Assembly (NCBI RefSeq): GCF_016860525.1
Contig: NZ_BNEA01000015.1
Coordinates: 372,001-436,000 of the forward strand
DNA from: Streptomyces rubradiris
Lineage (GTDB): Bacteria > Actinomycetota > Actinomycetes > Streptomycetales > Streptomycetaceae
DNA: 64,000 nt
Direction of reading: 5' to 3'
Each line of letters starts with the position of its first letter. Positions within the stretch are counted from its first letter, which is position 1. The notes beneath the pieces were generated by a model. That model was not told the origin of the DNA, made no database searches, and worked only from the letters and a program-made list of their open reading frames with translations. Position numbers and translations under genes: made by a program. Positions 47,923 to 57,139 of the stretch are shown here, piece by piece.

Positions 47923-49251
47923 GTGCCCTCTGCCTCTGCCGTGCCCACACCCGCCCACGCCCCGGCCTCCCGTTCGCCGTGGCGCTCCCTGCGCCACCGC
48001 GGCATGCGCTGGTGGTCGGTGGCCAACTTCGTCTCCAACGCCGGTACGTGGATGCAGCTCACCGTGCAGAACCTGCTCGTGCTGCACATCACGGGCTCGG
48101 CCGCGGCGACCGGTCTGTCGATGTCCGTCCAGGCGGCCCCGGCGCTGCTGGTGAGCCTGCTCGGCGGCGCGGCCGTGGACCGCTGGCCCCGCAAGGTGAC
48201 GGTCGCGGTCAGTCAGACACTGCTCGGCGCGGTCGCCTTCACCACGGCGCTGCTCGTGGCGCTGGACCGGATCGACATGACGGCGCTGCTGGTGCTGGCC
48301 GCCGTGACCGGCGTCATCGCCACCGTCGACGGGCCGGCCTGTGCCCTGCTCGGCAACGATCTCGTGCCCGTGGCGGACGTCCCGTCGGCGATCGGGGTGG
48401 GCGCGCTGGTGCACAGCGCGGGCCGGCTGGCCGGAACCGCCCTGGCCGGGGTCGCCGTCGGCTTCCTCGGTACGGCCTCCGCGTACGCCGCCAACGGGCT
48501 GTCGTTCCTGTTCGTGGCCTCGGTGGTGCCGTTCCTGCGCCCGGCCGCCGGGGCCGCCGAGCCGGCGGCGGCCGTGCCTCGGGAGGCGCCGGCCCGCGCG
48601 GGGACGGGCGTACGCGAGGGCCTGGCCTTCTTCGTGCGCAGGCCCCGGCTGGTCGCCCTCGCGGGCATCACGGGTCTCAGCTCCGTCTTCGGCCGCAATT
48701 ACGGCCTGACCCTCGCCGTCCTGGTCACCGGGCCGCTCGCGGGTGGCGCCGGGGCGTTCGGCACCGTGTCCACCGTGCTGGCCGTCGGCGGCATCATCGG
48801 CGCGGTCCTCGGCGCCCGGCTGCGCAAGCCGTCCGTGCGGACCGTGGGCCTGCTCGCGGCGGCCGGCGCGCTGCTCCAGGTGGTGGCCGGTCTGTCGCCG
48901 ACGCTTGCGGTCCTGCTGGTGCTGGTGCTGCCGATGGCGGTCGTGGAGTCCGTCTCCGACACCGCCGGTACCGCCGTGCTCCAGACCGACCCGCCGCCGC
49001 ATCTGCGCGGCCGGGTGCTCGGGGTGTGGAGCAGCATCGGCACGGTGTGGAGCCTCGGCGGGCCGCCGCTGCTGGGTCTGCTGATGGAGTGGGCCGGGGC
49101 GCGCGGTGCCCTCGTGGCGGGCGGTCTGCTGATCGCCGGGTCGATCGGCGCGGGCCTGCTGGTGCGCCGCCGGGGCGGGCCGGTGCCGGTGCCGCTCGCC
49201 GCCAAGGACGGCGACGTGACCGGCCGCGAGGCCCTGGGAACGGCGGCCTGA
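47923..49251 (+). CDS. MFS efflux transporter (EntS/MFS_3-like)
   Basis: A 442-aa transporter with about 11-12 TM segments, opening SVANFVSNAGTWMQLTVQNL and the loop VDRWPRKVTVAVSQ between TM2 and TM3, as in the MFS_3 group that exports siderophores or drugs. The start is the least certain part: GTG 47923 has no clear ribosome binding site, and the frame is open further upstream. Its stop is 93 bp from that of the opposing metallophosphoesterase. Confidence 0.87.
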   Translation: MPSASAVPTPAHAPASRSPWRSLRHRGMRWWSVANFVSNAGTWMQLTVQNLLVLHITGSAAATGLSMSVQAAPALLVSLLGGAAVDRWPRKVTVAVSQTLLGAVAFTTALLVALDRIDMTALLVLAAVTGVIATVDGPACALLGNDLVPVADVPSAIGVGALVHSAGRLAGTALAGVAVGFLGTASAYAANGLSFLFVASVVPFLRPAAGAAEPAAAVPREAPARAGTGVREGLAFFVRRPRLVALAGITGLSSVFGRNYGLTLAVLVTGPLAGGAGAFGTVSTVLAVGGIIGAVLGARLRKPSVRTVGLLAAAGALLQVVAGLSPTLAVLLVLVLPMAVVESVSDTAGTAVLQTDPPPHLRGRVLGVWSSIGTVWSLGGPPLLGLLMEWAGARGALVAGGLLIAGSIGAGLLVRRRGGPVPVPLAAKDGDVTGREALGTAA

Positions 49252-49344
49252 CGGTCCCGGTCCCGCGGGGTACAGGACCGCGCCGCCGTAACTGGCGGGT
49301 ACGCCCCACGTCAGGCCACCGCACCCCGGCCCGCACACCCCACC

Positions 49345-50076
49345 TCAGTCCCCTGCACCCGGCAGGTGGTACACGTGGAACGCCTGTCCGATCACCGGCT
49401 GGGCCACATTGCGTACGCGCACCCCGCCGGTGGTCATGCCGTGCTCGGTGCCGGCGTGGGCGTGGCCGTGCACCGCGAGGTCGGCACCCGCCGTGTCGAT
49501 CGCCTCGGCGAGCAGATAGCTGCCGAGGAACGGGTAGATCTCCAGCGGCTCCCCGGCCAGGGTGTCCGGCACCGGGGAGAAGTGGGTCAGCGCGATCCGT
49601 ACGTCGCAGTCCTGTTCCTCCAGCTCCTTCAGGGCGCCGTGCAGGCCGTCGGCGCACCGGCGGGAGTAGCGGACGAACTCCTTCATGAGGGGTTCGCCGA
49701 ACTCCCCGGCGCAGCGGCCGACGAAGCCGCCGCCGAAGCCCTTGGTCCCGGCGACCCCGATCCGGGCGCCGTCTGCGGTGACGACGGCGGCCTGTCCTTC
49801 GAGGACGTGGGCGCCGGCGTCCCGGAGGATCGCGGAGACCTCCTCGGGCCGTTCGTCGTGGTGGTCGTGGTTGCCGAGTACGGCGACGACGGGCACGCCG
49901 AGGTCCTTGATCTCGCGGGCCACGACCGCGGCCTCCTCCGGTGTGCCGTGCCGGGTGAGGTCGCCGGCGAGCAGCAGCGCGTCGGCGCACCCGGGCAGGG
50001 TCTCGAAGGCGGAGCGCAGCGTGCCCTGGCTCTCGGGGCCCATGTGAATGTCCCCGACGGCCGCGACGCGGATCAT
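49345..50076 (-). CDS. Calcineurin-like metallophosphoesterase
   Basis: A 243-aa dinuclear metal phosphoesterase with all signature motifs: GDIHMG, LLAGDLTRHG, VLGNHDHHDE, a middle His (ALTHFSPVPD) and the terminal VHGHAHAGTEHG. Family members hydrolyse phosphomono- or diesters, including cyclic nucleotides and nucleotide second messengers; no substrate can be inferred. ATG 50076 overlaps the BON gene stop (ATGA), the third gene of a coupled set. Confidence 0.92.
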   Translation of the reverse strand: MIRVAAVGDIHMGPESQGTLRSAFETLPGCADALLLAGDLTRHGTPEEAAVVAREIKDLGVPVVAVLGNHDHHDERPEEVSAILRDAGAHVLEGQAAVVTADGARIGVAGTKGFGGGFVGRCAGEFGEPLMKEFVRYSRRCADGLHGALKELEEQDCDVRIALTHFSPVPDTLAGEPLEIYPFLGSYLLAEAIDTAGADLAVHGHAHAGTEHGMTTGGVRVRNVAQPVIGQAFHVYHLPGAGD

Positions 50077-50351
50077 GTCAGGTCCTCTCCGTGGTCGGGC
50101 GAGGAGGTCCCGGCGATGAGCAGGTCGCTGTGGACGGAGTGCCCCGCCAGTTCCTCGCGGGCCATGCGCAGGATGTCGTCCCGGCACTGGGTGGACGGCA
50201 CGGTGCCGGTGAGCAGGACGACATCGCCGCGCAGTTCGAGTCGTACGCCGAGTTCCCCCAGCTGCCCGGAGGCGAGGTGTTCGGCGAGGTGGGCGACGCG
50301 GTAGTCCAGGTTCCCGGCCGCCGACGGGGGCGGCGGGCTCGTGTCGGTCAT
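50073..50351 (-). CDS. Cytoplasmic single-BON-domain protein
   Basis: A 92-aa protein with one BON domain (DYRVAHLAEHLASGQLGELG, ELRGDVVLLTGTVPSTQCRD, AGHSVHSDLLI). BON domains bind phospholipid or proteins, but this copy has no signal peptide or TM segment. ATGA overlaps join it to the genes on both sides, so it should be made in step with the nucleotidyltransferase-like protein and the phosphoesterase. Confidence 0.88.
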   Translation of the reverse strand: MTDTSPPPPSAAGNLDYRVAHLAEHLASGQLGELGVRLELRGDVVLLTGTVPSTQCRDDILRMAREELAGHSVHSDLLIAGTSSPDHGEDLT

Positions 50352-51487
50352 GGCTGGCCCTCCTGGGCGTCGATCACGTTCAGCCGTTCGAGGAGGAAGA
50401 GGAAGGCGGCGGGCATGGGCTCGGCGCCGCAGGCCGCGCGGACCGCGTCCCAGTCGACCTTCTCGCGCACGGCGCGGGCCACCGGCAGGACGGACCCGAA
50501 GTCGCAGTAGTGCTCGGAGAAGGCGCTGATCAGGCTCTGGATCAGGTCGGTCGGGCTGAGGACGGGCATGAGCACCGAGTCGACCGGCAGGACGTGGGCC
50601 CGGTCGAGCATCTCGCGGGTGACCGGCTGGTGGGCCAGCGAGAAGATGATGTCGACGTTCTGCCCGTGACAGGTCGTCTTGATCAGCCAGTCCTCCGGCG
50701 GGACCCGGACGCCGAGTCCGGCCTCCCGCAGGGTGCCGGCCACCGCCTCGGCGTCGTCGGGGAGGATGGCGAAGTCGGCGTCGTGCTGGAGGTAGCGGCT
50801 GCCGCCGTGGGCGTAGACGGCCACGCTTCCGGCGAGCGCGAAGGGATGGCCCGCGCGCTTGAGGAGGGTGCCGATCTGCTTGGCGGCCTCCAGGATCGCC
50901 TGGCTGCGGTCCTGCGGCAGCTCCCCCGGCTCCGGGCCGGACACGGGCGGCGGCTCGCTCGGCTCCGGAACGGGCGCGGGTGGCGGCTCCGCGCTCCTGG
51001 GCGCCGACTCGGGTTGCGGCTCCGAGTGCTCTGGCCGGCCGGAGGCCGACGCGGGCCGCGGCTCCGGCTGACCGGGGGCCGCCCCGGGCCGCCGCCCTGC
51101 GCGATCCGGGGCCGGCGCGGGCCCCGGCCCGATGCGGCTCAAAGGGGGCGCGGACGGCAGTTCCGTGGGGTCCGTGGCCGAGGTGGCCCTCGGTTCGGTG
51201 GGATCGGAAGCGGAAGCGAGCCCCGGCCACGTCGGTCGCCTCGGAGCCGTCGGCTCGGCGGCGGAAGCCCGCTCCGGCCCTGTCGGGCCCGCCGGCTCGG
51301 CGGCGCGGCCCTGCCCTGGCCCCGTCGGCCCCACCAGTCCTGTCGACCCCGTCGGACCGGAAGCGGGCGTGTGCCGTGGCTCCGCAGGCCCGGGCGCCGG
51401 CGCGCGGCGCGGCCCGTCGGTGGCGAGCCCGAGTTCGGTGACCCCCGCTCGCCGCAGGGGCGCGGTGTCCTCCCCGTCGTGCGTCAT
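50348..51487 (-). CDS. Nucleotidyltransferase-fold protein with long low-complexity N terminus
   Basis: A 379-aa protein. Residues 1-185 are low-complexity Pro/Ala/Gly/Glu/Ser sequence with loose GPTGP and EPS/EPP repeats. Residues about 195-379 have a nucleotidyltransferase core: FALAGSVAVYAHGGSRYL, then the acidic pair in QHDADFAIL and a further Asp in NVDIIFSLAHQPV, as in AbiEii/DUF6036-like enzymes. Target and nucleotide are unknown. GGAGAGG precedes ATG 51487. It is the first gene of a coupled set with the BON protein and metallophosphoesterase; the 102-bp upstream gap isolates it from the permease. Confidence 0.83.
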   Translation of the reverse strand: MTHDGEDTAPLRRAGVTELGLATDGPRRAPAPGPAEPRHTPASGPTGSTGLVGPTGPGQGRAAEPAGPTGPERASAAEPTAPRRPTWPGLASASDPTEPRATSATDPTELPSAPPLSRIGPGPAPAPDRAGRRPGAAPGQPEPRPASASGRPEHSEPQPESAPRSAEPPPAPVPEPSEPPPVSGPEPGELPQDRSQAILEAAKQIGTLLKRAGHPFALAGSVAVYAHGGSRYLQHDADFAILPDDAEAVAGTLREAGLGVRVPPEDWLIKTTCHGQNVDIIFSLAHQPVTREMLDRAHVLPVDSVLMPVLSPTDLIQSLISAFSEHYCDFGSVLPVARAVREKVDWDAVRAACGAEPMPAAFLFLLERLNVIDAQEGQP

Positions 51488-51589
51488 GACCTCTCCATTC
51501 GGCACCCTTGCACCCCGGGCGGCCGGATCGGCCCGGGGTGGTACGGGTACCCGGGGCGCCGCCCCCGACACGGCGCCCGAAGGAGTGGT

Positions 51590-53140
51590 TCAGTCCTCCA
51601 CGACGAGCGCCGGGGTGCCGGCGGTGAGGATCTGGCCGCGGAAGAAGGCCGGGTCGCGGCGCCGCATCACCAGCATGATCACCGCGCCGAGGACCAGCAG
51701 GCCGACCCCGATGACGAAGACGGAGCCGACGCCGAGGACGGCGGAGCCGCTGCCGTAGGCCGGGTCCCACATGTCGTACAGCGTCTTGCCGAACACGGCG
51801 GTGAGCAGGATGCCGCCGAGGACCGGGAAGAGGCCCTTGAAGAGGGCGTCGCGGGCGGAGCGGGTGAGGTCGCGGCGGAAGTACCAGGCGCAGGCGAACG
51901 CGGTGAGCGCGTAGTAGAAGCAGATCATCAGGCCGAGGGCGTAGATGGTGTCGACCAGGACGTGCTCGCTGAGCAGCGACATCACCGCGTAGAAGACGCC
52001 GGTGGCCACGCCGGCGGTGACGGTGGCCCGGCCGGGGGTGCGGAAGCGCTCGTGGACGCGGGCGTAGGAGGGGGGCAGGGCCTGGTACGTCGACATGGCG
52101 AGCACCGTGCGGGCGACGGGGATGAAGGTGGTCTGGAGGCTGGCGGCGGCCGAGGCGAGGACGGCGGCGAAGAGCAGGATGCCGCAGAGGTGGCCCATGA
52201 CCGGGCCGGCCAGGGCGGCGAAGACGTTGTCGGAGGTGTCCGGGTTGGCCAGGCCCAGGCCGTGGGTGCCGGAGCCGACGGCCATCTGCGCGGCGACGCC
52301 GGTGACGAGGTAGGAGCCGACCAGCACGACCATGGCGATCAGGGCGGCCCGGCCCGGTGTCTTGTCGCTGCCGACGGTTTCCTCGTTGGCGGTCAGGCAG
52401 GTGTCCCAGCCCCAGTACATGAAGATCGACAGGGACAGTCCGGCGCTGAAGGAGGCGAAGGAGTCCACCGCGAAGGGGTTGAGCCAGGACCAGGAGAAGT
52501 CTGTGTGTCCGGGGAAGGCGCCGGTGCGGGCCTTGTCCAGGGCCAGGACGACGAAGAGGGCGAGCACCACGAGCTGGAGTCCGACCAGCGCGTACTGCAC
52601 GCCCTTCGTGGTGGTCATGCCCCGGTAGCTGACCGCGGTGGCGGCGGCGATCAGGGCCAGACAGGTGACGATGTGCACGGCCTTGTTGCCGTCCAGGCCG
52701 GAGACCGCGTCGCTGCCGGTGACCTCCCCGGCCAGCAGCCAGAAGTAGGTGGTGGCGACTCCGGCGAGGTTGGACAGCACGATCACGGTCGCGATGACCA
52801 GTCCCCAGCCGCACATCCAGCCGACGTGCGGGCCGAACGCCTTGACGGTCCAGGTGAAGGAGGTGCCGCAGTCGGGCACGGCCTTGTTCAGCTCCCGGTA
52901 GGCGAAGGCGACCAGCAGCATCGGCAGGAAGCCGGCGAGGAAGACGGCCGGCATGTGCAGGCCGACCTCACCGGCGGTGGAGCCGAGCGTGGAGGTGAGG
53001 CAGTAGACCGGTGCCACGGTGGACAGGCCGATGACCGCGCTGCCCAGCAGGCCGATGGAATTGCCGCCGAGGCCCTTGCCCCGTACTCCGTCGCCGGGTG
53101 CCGTGTCGTGGGCGTCCGGCCTCATCGCCGTCTGTGTCAT
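51590..53140 (-). CDS. APC-superfamily amino acid permease
   Basis: A 516-aa transporter with about 12 TM segments and the APC opening GNSIGLLGSAVIGLSTVAPV, plus PDCGTSFTWTVKAFGPHVGW and a central TCLTANEETVGSDKTPGRAA loop. It likely imports an amino acid or amine by proton symport; the substrate is not clear. ATG 53140 lies inside a 16-bp palindrome and lacks an obvious ribosome binding site; in-frame upstream TTG 53197 is less likely. Confidence 0.88.
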   Translation of the reverse strand: MTQTAMRPDAHDTAPGDGVRGKGLGGNSIGLLGSAVIGLSTVAPVYCLTSTLGSTAGEVGLHMPAVFLAGFLPMLLVAFAYRELNKAVPDCGTSFTWTVKAFGPHVGWMCGWGLVIATVIVLSNLAGVATTYFWLLAGEVTGSDAVSGLDGNKAVHIVTCLALIAAATAVSYRGMTTTKGVQYALVGLQLVVLALFVVLALDKARTGAFPGHTDFSWSWLNPFAVDSFASFSAGLSLSIFMYWGWDTCLTANEETVGSDKTPGRAALIAMVVLVGSYLVTGVAAQMAVGSGTHGLGLANPDTSDNVFAALAGPVMGHLCGILLFAAVLASAAASLQTTFIPVARTVLAMSTYQALPPSYARVHERFRTPGRATVTAGVATGVFYAVMSLLSEHVLVDTIYALGLMICFYYALTAFACAWYFRRDLTRSARDALFKGLFPVLGGILLTAVFGKTLYDMWDPAYGSGSAVLGVGSVFVIGVGLLVLGAVIMLVMRRRDPAFFRGQILTAGTPALVVED

Positions 53141-53147
53141 GACACAG
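53132..53147. promoter_or_regulatory. Palindrome over the permease start codon
   Basis: CTGTGTCATGACACAG, a perfect 16-bp dyad centred on the permease ATG. It may be a repressor site, or a hairpin controlling translation initiation. Confidence 0.5.
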
Positions 53148-53390
53148 GACGCTAAATGCTGCGATTTCGGTTGAGGGTGGTTCAGATCACCCGTCAAGCG
53201 CCTTTATTTCCCAGGTCAAATCGGCAAACCAGCCGGTATTTGAACGGGGAATGACGCTAGCCGATCCGCTTCATGAAGGCAAAGCGATCAGCGTCCGCTA
53301 TTCGGGAACCGAAGCGCCACCCGGAATGTCCGATTCCAAATCTGTCGGTGTGACGTGCGTCTCACGCACCCCGGGCGCACGCTGGGAGGC

Positions 53391-54512
53391 ATGGCATCCC
53401 GGCTCGGTCGCGCGCGACCGCGGCGGCCGTGGCAGTCGGCCCGCGCGCTGCTGACGCTGCCCGTCGCGCTCATCGTGGTGATCACCGTCGTGGACCTGCA
53501 CGCTCCCCACGACGTGCACCTCGGACCGGCCCTGGTGATCGCCCCCGCGCTCACCCCCTCCTTCGCCGGTCCCCGCACCACCGCGGCGGTCGGCGCCCTC
53601 GCGGTGGCCGCGCAGGTCTTCCTCGGCGTCACCCACGGCGGGCTCGGCACCACGAACCACATCGTCCAGATCATCGCCCTCACCGTCCTGGTCGTGCTCA
53701 CCGTCCTCTACAGCGCCCTGCGGATGCGCCGGCAGGCCCAGCTGGCCCGGGTCCGCACGGTCGCCGAGGCCGCGCAGCAGGTGCTGATGTGGCCGCTGCC
53801 CGAGCGGATCGGCGCGGTGCGCATCGCCTCCCTGTACCTGGCCGCCGAGGACGAGGCGCAGATCGGCGGCGACCTGTACGCGGCGGCCCGCTGCGACGGC
53901 GGCGTGCGCGTGCTGATCGGGGACGTCCGCGGCAAGGGGCTGCCCGCCATCGGGGAGGCGGCGCTGCTGCTCGGCGCCTTCCGGGAGAGCGCGCACCGAC
54001 GCGTGCCGCTGACGGAGCTCGCCACCACGCTGGACCAGAGCATCACCCGCTACGCCGCCGAGCTGGACCGCCCGGAGGAGGAGGGCGAGCGGTTCGCCAC
54101 CGCGCTGCTCGTGGAGATCCCGGACCACGACGCGGTCACCCGGATGACCAGCTGCGGTCATCCGCCGCCGCTGCTGCTGGGCCCCGGCCACGTCGTCACG
54201 GCCCCGAGCCTGCACCCCTCGCCGCCGCTCGGGGTGCAGTGCGGCGTCGAGCACACGCTGGACGTGTTCTCCTTCGAACCGGGCGACACACTGCTGCTGT
54301 ACACCGACGGGGTGGTGGAGGCCCGGGACGAGCGGGGCCGGTTCTATCCGCTCGCCGACCGGGTGGCGCGCTGGACCGGGGACAGCCCGGAGGCGCTGAT
54401 GCACCATCTGCGGCGCGATCTGCTCGCCCACGCCGGCGGCCAGCTCGGCGACGACGCCGCGCTCATCGCCGTACACCGCACCACCGCCGAACGCCGCCGC
54501 CGCCACGGCTGA
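53391..54512 (+). CDS. Membrane-bound SpoIIE/PP2C phosphatase
   Basis: A 373-aa protein: three N-terminal TM segments (residues about 18-110), a short linker helix, then a PP2C/SpoIIE domain with IGGDLYAAARCDGG, LIGDVRGKGLPAIGEAALL, MTSCGHPPPLLL, TDGVVEARDERG and GDDAALIAV. Streptomycetes have many such phosphatases acting on anti-sigma factor antagonists; the target is unknown. ATG 53391 has GGGAGG close upstream (one-base spacing), and GTG 53355 is an alternative start. It is divergent from the permease. Confidence 0.88.
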   Translation: MASRLGRARPRRPWQSARALLTLPVALIVVITVVDLHAPHDVHLGPALVIAPALTPSFAGPRTTAAVGALAVAAQVFLGVTHGGLGTTNHIVQIIALTVLVVLTVLYSALRMRRQAQLARVRTVAEAAQQVLMWPLPERIGAVRIASLYLAAEDEAQIGGDLYAAARCDGGVRVLIGDVRGKGLPAIGEAALLLGAFRESAHRRVPLTELATTLDQSITRYAAELDRPEEEGERFATALLVEIPDHDAVTRMTSCGHPPPLLLGPGHVVTAPSLHPSPPLGVQCGVEHTLDVFSFEPGDTLLLYTDGVVEARDERGRFYPLADRVARWTGDSPEALMHHLRRDLLAHAGGQLGDDAALIAVHRTTAERRRRHG

Positions 54513-54668
54513 GCATCCGGTGCGTGCCCCGGCCGGGACGGCGGGGACGTTCACCTGTCCGTGCCGGAGTGTTCAGCCGGGAGGGTGGCCGGCCCCGCGG
54601 GGCATTGCGAGAATCCGCCACGCGCCCGGCGGACTCCTCCGCCCGCTCAGACCCGAGTGAGGTTCCCG

Positions 54669-55802
54669 ATGTCCGTACGACCCTCGTCCCTACGGCACCC
54701 GTCCCTACGGCACCTGCCCCCGCGACGCCCGTCCCTGCGACGCCTCGTGCGGCCCCTGGCCGTCGGCCTGGCCGTGCTGTCCGCGCCGCTGACCCCGGTG
54801 ACCGCGCACGCGGCGCCGGGCGGACCCGCGCCGGCCCGCTTCGACCTCCAGGCGCACCGCGGCGGCCTCGGCCTGACCACCGAGGAGTCGCTGGAGGGCT
54901 TCGGCAAGGCGCTGCGGCTCGGGGTGTCCACGCTGGAGCTGGACACCCAGATCACCCGGGACCTGAAGGTCGTCGTCAACCACGACCGGCAGATCAGTGG
55001 CGTCAAGTGCCGGGACACCGGCCCGCTCACGCCCGGCGACCCGATGTACCCCTATGCCGGCAAGTACATCAAGGATCTGACGCTCGCTCAGATCAAGACG
55101 CTGGACTGCGGCTACCGGCAACTGCCCGGCTTCCCCGGGCAGGAGGTCGTCAAGGGGTTCCGGATGGTGGAGCTGAAGGACGTCCTCGGCCTGGTCAGGA
55201 GCTACCGCGCCCGGGGCGTGAAGCTGAACATCGAGACCAAGGTGGAGGCGGGCGCGCCCGAACAGACCGCGCCGCGCGAGGTGTTCGTGCGCCGGGTGTA
55301 CGAGGAGATCCACCGCTCGGGCATCGAGCGGCAGGTCACCATCCAGTCGTTCGACTGGGGGGCACTGAAGGTGATGCACCGGCTCGCGCCGAGGTGGCCG
55401 CTGGTGGCGCTGACGAACCACGACTTCCTCCAGGTCGGCCGGCCCGGCGCCTCCCCGTGGCTGGGCGGGATCGACGCCGACGACTACGGCGGTGACTTCG
55501 TCCGGGCAGCGGCGACCCTGCCCGGCGTCACCACCCTCTCCCCCAACTACGGCTTCCCGCAGAGCGGCAAGGTCGGCGACCCGGACTTCCGGTTCTACTC
55601 CGACGCGGCCATGATCGCCGAGGCGCACGCCCGTGGGCTGAAGGTGGTGCCGTGGACGTGTGACGACCCGGCGACCGTGGAGGCGCTGATGGACCTGGGC
55701 GTCGACGGGATCATCACCGACTATCCCGACCGGGTGCGGCGGATCATGGCCGACCGGGGCATGCGGCTGCCACGCCCGTACCACCCGCACGGCCACGCCT
55801 GA
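54669..55802 (+). CDS. Secreted glycerophosphodiester phosphodiesterase
   Basis: A 377-aa GDPD enzyme. The N terminus is an Arg-rich, repetitive leader (PSLRH/PSLRR units), then a hydrophobic core VRPLAVGLAVLSAPL with cleavage near AHAAP. Catalytic motifs: FDLQAHRGG, EESLEGFG, STLELDTQITRD and VVVNHDR, with PWTCDDPATVEALMDLGVDG near the end. It hydrolyses deacylated phospholipid head groups to glycerol-3-phosphate, a phosphorus and carbon source outside the cell. GTGAGG precedes ATG 54669. Confidence 0.92.
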   Translation: MSVRPSSLRHPSLRHLPPRRPSLRRLVRPLAVGLAVLSAPLTPVTAHAAPGGPAPARFDLQAHRGGLGLTTEESLEGFGKALRLGVSTLELDTQITRDLKVVVNHDRQISGVKCRDTGPLTPGDPMYPYAGKYIKDLTLAQIKTLDCGYRQLPGFPGQEVVKGFRMVELKDVLGLVRSYRARGVKLNIETKVEAGAPEQTAPREVFVRRVYEEIHRSGIERQVTIQSFDWGALKVMHRLAPRWPLVALTNHDFLQVGRPGASPWLGGIDADDYGGDFVRAAATLPGVTTLSPNYGFPQSGKVGDPDFRFYSDAAMIAEAHARGLKVVPWTCDDPATVEALMDLGVDGIITDYPDRVRRIMADRGMRLPRPYHPHGHA

Positions 55803-56228
55803 CCGGCGCCCGGGGCGCGCGGAGCGTGGACCTCGCCCCGAATGGGGCGGGGCGGGGCCCACACCCGGGCCAGGCGGCCGGCCCGAGGCCGGTCGTCTTC
55901 AGGGTCTTCAGGTCGGACCGGACGCCGATCCGGCCGACCTCGGCGTGCGGTCCCCCGGATTCTCCGCGACCGCGCCGATCCCGGCCTTCGGCGGTCCCTA
56001 AGACCGCTTTCCGGGCACTCCGGTTCCGTAGTCGCGGGGGTCGTTTCCTCCGGTCCTGACGGAAGGCGGGTCGCCTCCGGTCCTGCCGGGGTTCGTTCCA
56101 GGGGGCTGTGTTCCGGTCGTCGCGGGTGCGGCGGCCGCCCGGCCCGCCGTACGGCCCGTCGTACGCGTCGTACGACGAGGGGCGGGGCCGGGGTCCGGGA
56201 GGTGGGTCGGACCCCGGCCCCGGGTCTG
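55803..56228. other. 426-bp spacer between convergent genes
   Basis: No gene is supported. It contains a direct repeat of CCTCCGGTCCTG at 56047 and 56074 and a CGTCGTACGACG dyad (56166-56177). No good terminator stem is recognised. Confidence 0.4.
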
Positions 56229-57056
56229 TCACGGCTTGCGGGCCACCGCGCCGTACATGGCGATGTCCTCGTCCCGGATGCCCTGCGCGCCGCCGTCGGG
56301 GTGCCACTTGTGCACCTGAACGATGCCGGGCGCGACCAGGTCGAGGCCGTCGAAGAACTCGTGGGCCTCGGCCAGGGTGCGCAGCCGCATCGGCATGTCA
56401 CGGGCGGCGTACTCGCGGGCGACCCGGCCCACCTCGTCGGGGGCGAACTCGGCGGTGCCGATGGTCATCGCGAGGTAACTGCCGGAGGGCAGCGGCTCCA
56501 GCAGCCGGCGCACCACGCCTACCGCGTCGTCCGCGTCCAGCATGAAGTGCACGATCGCGATGACGGTGAGGGCGACGGGCCGGCTCAGGTCCAGCGTCTC
56601 GCGCAGTTCGGGGGCGCCCAGGATGGCCGCAGGGTCGCGGAAGTCGGCCTCCACGTACGCGGTCCGGCCCTCGGGCGCGCTGGCCAGCAGGCCCTGGGAG
56701 AGGGTGAGCACGATCGGGTCGTTGTCGACGTAGACGACCCGGGCCCCGGGGTCCACCGCCTGGGCGATCTCGTGCAGGTTGGGCGAGGTCGGGATGCCGG
56801 TGCCGATGTCCAGGAACTGCCGCACGCCCGCGTCCTCGGCCAGCCAGCGCACCGCACGGTTCATGAAGTCGCGGTTGGCGCGCATGTGCACCGGGAGCGC
56901 GGGCCACTCCCGTGTCATCGCCTCGCCCGCCTCCTTGTCGGCGGGGTAGTAGTCCTTGCCGCCGAGTATGTAGTCGTAGATGCGGGCGGAGTGGGCGTTC
57001 TCGGTGTCGATCCGGTCGGCCGGCCATCCGTTGTCGGGCAACGCCGTGTCTCCCAT
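56229..57056 (-). CDS. SAM-dependent methyltransferase (Methyltransf_19/DUF574)
   Basis: A 275-aa enzyme of the actinobacterial family that opens with HSARIYDYILGGKDYYPAD. The SAM site is FLDIGTGIPTSPNLHEIAQ with the acidic residue in VVYVDNDPIVL; other motifs are VALTVIAIVHFMLDADDA and a C-terminal PGIVQVHKWHPD. Substrates are unknown. It follows the XRE-DUF5753 regulator by 83 bp on the same strand, a pairing often seen in streptomycetes. The start ATG 57056 has no strong ribosome binding site. Confidence 0.9.
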   Translation of the reverse strand: MGDTALPDNGWPADRIDTENAHSARIYDYILGGKDYYPADKEAGEAMTREWPALPVHMRANRDFMNRAVRWLAEDAGVRQFLDIGTGIPTSPNLHEIAQAVDPGARVVYVDNDPIVLTLSQGLLASAPEGRTAYVEADFRDPAAILGAPELRETLDLSRPVALTVIAIVHFMLDADDAVGVVRRLLEPLPSGSYLAMTIGTAEFAPDEVGRVAREYAARDMPMRLRTLAEAHEFFDGLDLVAPGIVQVHKWHPDGGAQGIRDEDIAMYGAVARKP

Positions 57057-57139
57057 TCGGGTCAGGGGTCGGGCCCTCGCGTCGGCGCGTGCGGGGGCGG
57101 TTGCGCGGGGTGGTGCGACGGGCGGATACGGTCGGCGGC

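Noticed and set aside
55826..56059. Small gene in the spacer 55803-56228
   Set aside because: Arg/Pro/Ser-rich translation, no ribosome binding site and no recognisable fold.
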